This document shows positions 58,905 to 64,000 of a stretch of 64,000 bases of DNA, one piece after another (the stretch's first letter is position 1; every line of letters begins with the position of its first letter). The notes under the pieces were generated by a model. That model worked only from the letters and a program-made list of their open reading frames with translations, had not been told where the DNA came from and made no database searches. Position numbers and translations under genes: made by a program. This DNA is from Lihuaxuella thermophila (GTDB lineage Bacteria > Bacillota > Bacilli > Thermoactinomycetales > Thermoactinomycetaceae). Where the stretch lies: positions 58,878 to 122,877 of the forward strand of contig NZ_FOCQ01000013.1 in the NCBI RefSeq assembly GCF_900110165.1, given 5' to 3'.

Positions 58905-59099
58905 GTGAATTTTAGCAATCACAAGAGTGAAAAGCAAATTAGCAAACCAAAAACGGTTTTATGGGAGCTCACCGAGGAACAGGTCAAAGTGCTTCAGCTG
59001 ATATTCAATCAGTGGTATCTATCTGATAGTCAACGCGAGATCCGCGATCAGCTTGCAGATGAGCTTACTGATTTGGCAGTGGCGTTTGAGGAGGAGTGA
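58905..59099 (+). CDS. Small phage protein, unknown
   Basis: 64 aa from GTG 58905 behind AAAAGGTGAT; an upstream GTG at 58875 lies in the hairpin. Helical and acidic at the C-terminus (LWELTEEQVKVLQLIFNQWY, REIRDQLADELTDLAVAFEE). No family recognised. Confidence 0.6.
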   Translation: MNFSNHKSEKQISKPKTVLWELTEEQVKVLQLIFNQWYLSDSQREIRDQLADELTDLAVAFEEE

Positions 59100-59101
59100 A
59101 C

Positions 59102-59335
59102 GTGAAAAAAGCGATTCAACGCCGGCTTAAAAGCCTGGGAAGATGGGAAGTCATCCAGATCGGCAACTATGTCATCCAACGATACAGCCAATTTTATTCT
59201 TACATCTGCTACGACGCTCACACTGGGCGTAATCTTGGCGGCGGAAGCTTAGGTCTTATTTCTCATAAATTAAAAGATCTCATCAAACAAGATAAAAGAC
59301 CTATAAAACAAGCCGACTTTTTACACAGCTTATAG
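59102..59335 (+). CDS. Small basic phage protein, unknown
   Basis: 77 aa from GTG 59102 behind GAGGAGGAG (GTG 59096 overlaps the previous stop). Beta-rich with KKAIQRRLKSLGRWEVIQIG and YSQFYSYICYDAHTGRNLGG. No family recognised. Confidence 0.6.
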   Translation: MKKAIQRRLKSLGRWEVIQIGNYVIQRYSQFYSYICYDAHTGRNLGGGSLGLISHKLKDLIKQDKRPIKQADFLHSL

Positions 59336-59375
59336 ATTACAGGGCGGCCACTGTCCCTTTGGAGGAGGATAAAAA

Positions 59376-59585
59376 ATGGGTAAACACACTCTCAAAAAAG
59401 GCGACAAAGTTGTCATGCACACATGCGCCGAGGCGGAAAAATACAACGGCAAAATATGGACTTGCAGCACGGATGAATACACAGTGGGCGAAGGAAGACT
59501 TAAACAACGTCTGATTTTCCTGGAAGGTTTCAGCGGTGCTTTTGCAGTCCAATATCTGCAATTGGTCAGATTGGAGACGGAATGA
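59376..59585 (+). CDS. Small phage protein, SH3-like strands, unknown
   Basis: 69 aa, ATG behind GGAGGAT. The sequence KKGDKVVMHTCAEAEKYNGK, IWTCSTDEYTVGEGR and AVQYLQLV has the spacing of a small SH3-like beta barrel. No family recognised. Confidence 0.62.
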   Translation: MGKHTLKKGDKVVMHTCAEAEKYNGKIWTCSTDEYTVGEGRLKQRLIFLEGFSGAFAVQYLQLVRLETE

Positions 59586-59636
59586 AAAGACGAAGAAACA
59601 AACGGGCGGCCATCCGCCCTGATCGGAGGTGTGGGA

Positions 59637-59828
59637 GTGGCAAGTGGTTGCATATTAGGCGATTGTCCTCTTTGCACCGATTTGATTTATGAGGATGAAA
59701 TGGCCTGGGATGATGAATTAGGAATATGCCATGAATCATGCTTAAATAACGTCTTATGGAGAAGTGTTCACGGAAGCATTGTTCTAGTGGCGGTTAGGAG
59801 AAAGTCAAAACAGGAGGCGACACCATGA
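59637..59828 (+). CDS. Small cysteine-rich phage protein, unknown
   Basis: 63 aa from GTG 59637 behind CGGAGGTG (GTG 59631 abuts it). CILGDCPLC and later ICHESC give four to five Cys, probably a zinc site. Stop overlaps the next start (ATGA). Confidence 0.55.
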   Translation: MASGCILGDCPLCTDLIYEDEMAWDDELGICHESCLNNVLWRSVHGSIVLVAVRRKSKQEATP

Positions 59829-60196
59829 AAGGATTATCTGGATGGCTGGCACTGGACGGGCAATTTTACCCGTGCCGGTACGGGGAACATCACCAGCTGG
59901 CAGAGCTGATCTATGATGCCCACGAGAGAGAAATGAACCGATTGAGAGAAAAGTTGTCCAAGGAAAGAAAAGGGTATGTGGATCGGGAGTCGGTTATTCA
60001 ATCCGGTGGTTTTATAAAACTCGGTTGTGATTCATTCGGCAGCGGTTATATTTTCTTCCCTGTGAGCGAACCGATGACGAAAGAGCAAGCCTGGTGGTTC
60101 TACTACAACCAAGACAAGTTGTCTAAAGAGCAGCGGGAAATGTGGGAGTGGTACTGCGACCAAAATTCGATCGAAACGGAGGAGATGGCATCGTGA
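59825..60196 (+). CDS. Phage protein, unknown
   Basis: 123 aa, coupled to the previous gene (ATGA). N-terminal strands (LSGWLALDGQFYPCRYGEHH), a charged helix (HEREMNRLREKLSKERKGYV) and an aromatic C-terminal helix (QAWWFYYNQDKLSKEQREMW). A hairpin, CCCCTGC/GCAGGGG (60202-60222), follows the stop. No family recognised. Confidence 0.65.
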   Translation: MKGLSGWLALDGQFYPCRYGEHHQLAELIYDAHEREMNRLREKLSKERKGYVDRESVIQSGGFIKLGCDSFGSGYIFFPVSEPMTKEQAWWFYYNQDKLSKEQREMWEWYCDQNSIETEEMAS

Positions 60197-60306
60197 GTTA
60201 ACCCCCTGCCTCAACAGCAGGGGAGCGGCAGAAAAGAGGTTTCCCATGGACCACTACATTATATGAGACATAACTACCTAGTGTTACTGAAAGGGGAGGT
60301 CGGAGG

Positions 60307-60543
60307 GTGACTAAGTTCCATCTGATTTACCGGCCAGCGACAAAAGAATATGTCCAGTTTTGTGATATCGAATCGTGTTTTGGCCCGCACGTTGTTTGGA
60401 CTCGTGATCAATCATACGCATATCAGTTTGAAAGCAGGCGAAAGGCTGCTCAAGTAGCTGAAACAATCACTCAAGCAGACAAGATCCGGATGCAGATCAT
60501 CACATTTAAAGAAGAAGGGAGAAATACCATTGAGTGTGCATAG
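60307..60543 (+). CDS. Small phage protein, unknown
   Basis: 78 aa from GTG 60307 behind GGGGAGGTCGGAGG. FHLIYRPATKEYVQFCDIES and YQFESRRKAAQVAETITQAD suggest a small alpha/beta fold. It overlaps the next start by 14 bases. Confidence 0.6.
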   Translation: MTKFHLIYRPATKEYVQFCDIESCFGPHVVWTRDQSYAYQFESRRKAAQVAETITQADKIRMQIITFKEEGRNTIECA

Positions 60544-60937
60544 TACTAAACGGTTGAACGATTACGAGCTTACTGTTGGAGTTTACTTAGGAAAGAAAGA
60601 TCGGTTGATTCGCTCTTGGCACCAAACGTTGCCGAAAGGAAGCTTTTCAATGCTAACCAAGCTTTGTATTCAGGCGTATCTACAAAAGCAATATTTCCCT
60701 CTGCAAACCGTTTGCGATGTTCAGTCACTGAAAAAAGAGATGGAAAAGAACAGATACTTCCGCCCTCAACAGCGCAATATCACTTTTACACCCGAAGACG
60801 GGCCCGTTTATGAGTGGGTCAAAAGCTTGGAAAGTGGCTATCGGAGTGAGGAGATCAAGGAGATTCTGAAAGAAACTATAACTCAAACCCTGAATCTCCA
60901 TCCTTTCCGATCAGGCTCGGGCATCACCAATCGATAG
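60530..60937 (+). CDS. Phage protein, unknown
   Basis: 135 aa from TTG 60530 (GTG 60536 possible) behind AGAAGGGAGAAATACCA. Residues DYELTVGVYLGKKDRLIRSW and PVYEWVKSLESGYRSEEIKE suggest a small regulatory fold, possibly ribbon-helix-helix-like at the C-terminus. No family recognised. A hairpin follows. Confidence 0.6.
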   Translation: MSVHSTKRLNDYELTVGVYLGKKDRLIRSWHQTLPKGSFSMLTKLCIQAYLQKQYFPLQTVCDVQSLKKEMEKNRYFRPQQRNITFTPEDGPVYEWVKSLESGYRSEEIKEILKETITQTLNLHPFRSGSGITNR

Positions 60938-60954
60938 AAAAGACAAACAAAAAA

Positions 60955-60980
60955 TCCCCGCTTTCGGGCGGGGAAATTGC
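60955..60980 (+). terminator. Hairpin behind the early gene block
   Basis: TCCCCGC (60955-60961) pairs with GCGGGGA (60968-60974); A-rich before, no clear T run after. Confidence 0.55.
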
Positions 60981-61020
60981 GCGATCTTCGTGCTATTTCA
61001 TTATAACATGGGGTGGGAAA

Positions 61021-61413
61021 ATGGAGAAACTATACTCTGATTTGTGCACGGAGATTGACATCCTGACATTGAGAATCAAAGATTTGGAAATGGAGTATAA
61101 GTTTTGGTATCGTGCATGTTTCGGAAATCGATCTTTCCCACTGGACATCTGTTTAAAGCGGATGGAAGAGATATGTGATCAAGTGGAAATGTACAGCACT
61201 CTCCTAGAAGAAAAAGAGAAGACGAGAAAAGAGATTGAAAAGCGCATGTCCGAATTTGAAGGGCTTGAATATAAAGTCAGCTATCTACGGGATGTTAAGG
61301 GAATGACCTTGGCTGAGATTGCGGCTGAACTTGGATACAGTTATATCTGGATCAAACAGATCAGCGCCAGGACGCGGAAGAAGAAACATACCAAGAACAT
61401 ACTTTCTGGTTGA
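61021..61413 (+). CDS. Phage late-gene regulator-like HTH protein (ArpU/RinA type)
   Basis: 130 aa, ATG behind TGGGGTGGGAAA. A long N-terminal coiled-coil-like helix (CTEIDILTLRIKDLEMEYKF, then LLEEKEKTRKEIEKRMSEFE) leads to a sigma-region-4-like helix-turn-helix (VKGMTLAEIAAELGYSYIWI). The layout and position (end of the early block, before HNH/terminase) fit regulators that turn on phage late genes. Family match is by layout only. Confidence 0.68.
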   Translation: MEKLYSDLCTEIDILTLRIKDLEMEYKFWYRACFGNRSFPLDICLKRMEEICDQVEMYSTLLEEKEKTRKEIEKRMSEFEGLEYKVSYLRDVKGMTLAEIAAELGYSYIWIKQISARTRKKKHTKNILSG

Positions 61414-61726
61414 TTATTTCGTGTTATTATGGTATCGGAAGAGTTTGCCAAATCACCCGGAAGGTTTGGTAGGCTTTTATCATAAATGATACCCCTATAC
61501 TTGAATAGGTTTTTGGGGGATCATCCTTGAAAATCCCCCTACCAAAGCGAGCGGGAAAAACAAAAAAATTCATCAAAAGGGCAGGTGGGAATTCCTTTCC
61601 CATCCGGATTTCCGTTATCTTCCCGCTCAAATTTAAAGCGCCGAACCGATAAAAAAATTGGAGGTGAAATTCCTCCAATACAGTGGGCGAATCGGCGCTT
61701 TCTTTTTTTGTGTTTCATTTGCATGA
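61414..61726. other. Gene-free stretch with structured elements
   Basis: No supported gene. It holds a GGGGGAT/ATCCCCC-type hairpin near 61513-61548 and the branched terminator at 61635-61709. It separates the late regulator from the HicBA operon. Confidence 0.55.
61635..61709. terminator. Branched hairpin terminator between the late regulator and hicB
   Basis: AAAGCGCCGA (61635-61644) pairs with TCGGCGCTTT (61692-61701); a second hairpin TTGGAGG/CCTCCAA (61658-61679) sits in its loop. CTTTTTTTG follows on the + strand. Confidence 0.75.
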
Positions 61727-62152
61727 TCAGTGATTCACTCCTAAGTGGTGTTTTAATGCTTCTTGGAGAATTTGCGAAAAGTTTACATCATGTTTTTCAC
61801 CAAGATCATTTAACCATTTAGGGATAGTTAAAGTTTTCTTGACTGATTTTTGCCCGATTTCCTGAACCGCTTTTTTTGAAACAGAAACGAGAACTAATGC
61901 TACCTGTTCACCTTCTTCTTTGTATTCTTCTAAGTTAATTTCACTGAGTTTAGAAGGGGCAGGAATTTCTTCTTTGTTTTCCATCATGGTATACAAGTGT
62001 CCGGCAAGTGCTTCCTGGGCCATGCGAAAAGCGTCCTCTTCATCCTCACCATGAGAAACGCAGCCCGGAAGATCGGGGAAGGTTACACCTACACCCTTAA
62101 CGTCTGGATCATAATGAAAAACAGCCGGATAGATATAATAAATTTTTGCCAT
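61727..62152 (-). CDS. hicB: HicB-type antitoxin
   Basis: 141 aa from ATG 62152, behind AAAGGAGATGATTTTA. The N-terminal partial RNase H-fold domain (YYIYPAVFHYDPDVKGVGVT, FPDLPGCVSHGEDEEDAFRM, AQEALAGHLYTMMENKEEIP) and the C-terminal ribbon-helix-helix (KKTLTIPKWLNDLGEKHDVN) are characteristic. It neutralises HicA and represses the operon. The toxin gene precedes it, the usual hicA-hicB order. Confidence 0.93.
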   Translation of the reverse strand: MAKIYYIYPAVFHYDPDVKGVGVTFPDLPGCVSHGEDEEDAFRMAQEALAGHLYTMMENKEEIPAPSKLSEINLEEYKEEGEQVALVLVSVSKKAVQEIGQKSVKKTLTIPKWLNDLGEKHDVNFSQILQEALKHHLGVNH

Positions 62153-62194
62153 TAAAATCATCTCCTTTGTGTATTTGAAGGGAAAGGGGCGGGA

Positions 62195-62389
62195 TCAAAG
62201 AATCTTGATCCCTGATTGTCGCTCAATACTTTTTATTGTCCCTTTCGGTAAATCTTTCTTAGGATGAGGTATTGTTACAGTACCTTTTTTTGTTGGGTGT
62301 CTGAAGTGGTGATGATCACCTGTGACCCTTGCTAAGTACCATCCATCTTTCTTTAATGCTTTGATAATTTCTCGTGACGACTTTGGAAT
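62195..62389 (-). CDS. hicA: HicA-type mRNA-interferase toxin, ATT start
   Basis: 64 aa with the HicA pattern (MPKSSREIIKALKKDGWYLA, RVTGDHHHFRHPTKKGTVTI, HPKKDLPKGTIKSIERQSGI) and the catalytic His in GDHHHF. The codon at the conserved start position is ATT (62389-62387), five bases behind GGGAGGGG; no ATG, GTG or TTG is in frame nearby. ATT is a very weak start codon, so the toxin should be made sparingly. It could also be a mutation that silences the toxin. Binds HicB (downstream gene). Confidence 0.85.
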   Translation of the reverse strand: MPKSSREIIKALKKDGWYLARVTGDHHHFRHPTKKGTVTIPHPKKDLPKGTIKSIERQSGIKIL

Positions 62390-62412
62390 TAGAACCCCTC
62401 CCTTCAGTATTA

Positions 62413-62457
62413 ATTATAATACGTATTTGATGCGTATTCAATACGTATTGATACGTA
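62413..62457 (-). promoter_or_regulatory. hicAB promoter with phased operator repeats
   Basis: On the minus strand TTGAAT (62441-62436), 17 bases and TATAAT (62418-62413) form a strong promoter. Four ACGTA/GCGTA half sites (near 62421, 62432, 62443, 62453) are 10-11 bases apart over it, and AATACGTATT occurs twice (62418-62427, 62440-62449). Likely HicB binding sites. Confidence 0.75.
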
Positions 62458-62577
62458 CAAAAGCCTTTTTTATGTAAAACTCAGCCCCCGAGCGGTGCTT
62501 TTTATTTTACTCAAGTAGGTTGTGTAAAACTTGGTTAACGCTTGATGAATAGATATACTGTTAAAGAGGTGATGAAC

Positions 62578-62739
62578 ATGGAAGGAAAGCGGGAATGCCC
62601 TTACTGCGAAGGAACGGGTAAAGAATGGGATTATGCCTATAATTCCGAGATAGGCGAAGAGGTCCGCGTAGTCCTTGACGATCCTTGCGAAGAATGCGGA
62701 GGTACGGGGTTCATCCAAGATACACCTGAAAAGCGATAA
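62578..62739 (+). CDS. Small zinc-finger protein (DnaJ-type CxxCxGxG)
   Basis: 53 aa from ATG 62578 behind AAAGAGGTGAT. Two Cys pairs, CPYCEGTG and CEECGGTG, form one DnaJ-type zinc knuckle. Common as small phage proteins near the late genes; function unknown. Confidence 0.75.
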   Translation: MEGKRECPYCEGTGKEWDYAYNSEIGEEVRVVLDDPCEECGGTGFIQDTPEKR

Positions 62740-62816
62740 TATAACAGCACCCAAGCGGTGCTTTTTATTTTACTGAATGTAATTGTGTAAAACCCATTTT
62801 GTATGGATGTGGTACG

Positions 62817-63209
62817 ATGCCTAAACGACCGCTAAGACCATGCAATAAACCCGGTTGCCCAAACCTTACACAGTCGCGGTATTGTGATAAACATGCCAAT
62901 GAATATAAGACGCAGGAACGACAACGGAAACGGGAGTACAATCGGAAACGCCCCACCCCTGCGCAGCTAGGCTATGATCGAGAGTGGGCAAAAGCGAGGC
63001 AACGTTTCCTGAAAGCAAATCCATATTGTGTAGTGTGTGGGGATAAAGCGACGGTGGTGGATCATATCGTGCCGCATAAAGGCGATAGATATTTATTCTG
63101 GCAAGCAAGCAACTGGGCTCCTATGTGTTGGAGTTGTCATAGTAGGAAGACAGCGAAATATGATAGTGGGTTTGCTAATAAAAAGATTAAGTATACAAAA
63201 GGAAATTGA
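62817..63209 (+). CDS. HNH endonuclease
   Basis: 130 aa from ATG 62817 (ATG 62799 is possible; neither has a good ribosome site). N-terminal Cys/His motif (CNKPGCPNLTQSRYCDKHAN), then an HNH core: CVVCGDKATVVDHIVPHKGD and NWAPMCWSCHSRKT with zinc Cys pairs. Phage HNH proteins of this kind sit just before the small terminase gene and act in DNA packaging, which suggests the packaging genes start soon after the right edge. Confidence 0.92.
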   Translation: MPKRPLRPCNKPGCPNLTQSRYCDKHANEYKTQERQRKREYNRKRPTPAQLGYDREWAKARQRFLKANPYCVVCGDKATVVDHIVPHKGDRYLFWQASNWAPMCWSCHSRKTAKYDSGFANKKIKYTKGN

Positions 63210-63302
63210 TGTTTACGAAAGAATAGTTAATCAAAATAAAAGTTCCTGCGGTGCTGCAACACCCAGGAACGTGACCAACACCTGACATGGAGGCGTTGAT
63301 AG

Positions 63303-64000
63303 TTGAATATTACCATATGCGCAACTTGTGGTAAACAATTTGAATACCTCAGAAAGAAAGGCCCTGCTCGAAAATATTGTTCTGATGAATGCAGAAACAA
63401 ACAGCCTAGAACAGTCAAAAATATGACCGCTGAAAATATGACCGCTGTTTGTGTTGTTTGTAATGCGGAGTTCGCCCCGCGTTACAAAAGCCAAAAATGT
63501 TGTTCTCGTGAATGCGGAAAGAAATCGGCTGGTCAGGTTCTTAGTCAAAGGTTTCAAACACATATTTGTAAACATTGCGGATCTGAATTCAAGCATAAAA
63601 GAAGTGGGAGAACAAAGAATATATTTTGTTCTAGAGAATGCGCCTATAACCATAGAAAAGGAAGCACTACATCGAACAAGCGTAAAGAATATAAAGATTT
63701 ACTTGAAGAACCCAAAAAGAATTGTGGAACAAAGCCATATGTAGAAAAGAAATGTCGTCACTGTGGAACATTGTTTAGAACTAACTACATGGCAGAAAGA
63801 AGGGTTTATTGTTCTATTAAATGTTCCAACAGAGCTAATGCATTGAACAGACAAAAACGTTTAAAAGGGAAGTTTGTTGAACGCGTTTTTTTTAATGGAT
63901 ATATTCGAAAGAGACGGCGGTATATGCCAAATATGTAACAAAAAAGTATCTCTTGAATATGAGTATCCTCATCCTCTAAGTGTTTCACTTGATCATATCA
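63303..64000 (+). pseudogene. Zinc-ribbon/HNH protein, frameshifted at a T8 run, runs off the window
   Basis: TTG 63303 (GGAGG upstream) opens four C2C2 ribbons (CATCGKQF...YCSDEC; CVVCNAEF...CCSREC; CKHCGSEF...FCSREC; CRHCGTLF...YCSIKC). The frame ends at 63938, but another frame continues with MDIFERDGGICQICNKKVSL and SVSLDHI, a typical HNH domain. The break is a T8 run (63886-63893); T7 would join KFVERV to the HNH part. So the gene was probably one HNH endonuclease with a zinc-ribbon arm, its end lying beyond 64000. Confidence 0.75.

Overview
The window looks like a mid-GC, endospore-forming member of the Bacillota. The support is a prkA-yhbH sporulation pair, a Bacillus-type LplJ lipoate ligase, strong AGGAGG-type ribosome binding sites, many GTG/TTG starts, and RecQ, PepF and QueG proteins of Bacillales type. 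A placement in or near Thermoactinomycetaceae/Alicyclobacillaceae is a guess from gene content; no rRNA is present to test it. The window has a chromosomal backbone, one AT-rich accessory island (about 7.8-14.1 kb) and the left part of a prophage (about 45.26 kb to the right edge).

Layout. 0-7.6 kb: housekeeping genes (HAD phosphatase, metallo-beta-lactamase-fold hydrolase, RecQ, lipoate ligase, PepF). 7.8-14.1 kb: an AT-rich junkyard with an orphan polymorphic-toxin tip, a row of immunity-type genes (SMI1/KNR4, a broken DUF2750, Imm26), a frameshifted secreted NlpC/P60-like hydrolase, a truncated secreted peptide, a lipoprotein, a DUF6273 protein and copies of a short dispersed repeat. 14.1-15.7 kb: an HTH-TPR regulator of the RRNPP type whose 3' end carries two tandem, RBS-equipped micro-ORFs sharing a GEPP motif; this is the best candidate here for an undescribed peptide-signalling cassette. 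16-21 kb: small unknown genes, an APH-like kinase, an enolase-superfamily enzyme and a MerR regulator with a membrane partner. 21.3-31.2 kb: a phenylacetate (paa) degradation operon led by a TetR regulator with a palindromic operator, coding for PaaA-D, PaaK, an EthD protein, two 3-hydroxyacyl-CoA dehydrogenase-like proteins, a thiolase, an aldehyde dehydrogenase and a hotdog thioesterase. 31-42 kb: tRNA-Leu(CAA), tRNA-Pro(TGG), a permease, a frameshifted ABC-class ATPase, RNase HI, QueG, Ogt, an amidase, TrmL and HAD genes. 42-45.3 kb: prkA-yhbH.

The prophage starts directly at the 3' end of yhbH with a large serine recombinase. It continues with a Panacea-type toxin-antitoxin pair, an ECF sigma/anti-sigma pair, a CI/Cro switch with three operators, an antirepressor, a replication module (recombination-like protein, initiator with internal iteron-like repeats, DnaB), adenine and cytosine methyltransferases (the latter with a long overprinted ORF), many small early genes, a late-regulator-like HTH protein, HicBA with an apparent ATT start for the toxin, and HNH genes. 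No terminase, capsid or tail gene is reached before the window ends, so the structural half and the right attachment site lie outside.

Several genes show single-base frameshifts. Two of them sit in homopolymers (C9 in the ABC-ATPase gene, T8 in the last HNH gene). These could be real slippage or sequence error, and I keep both possibilities open.
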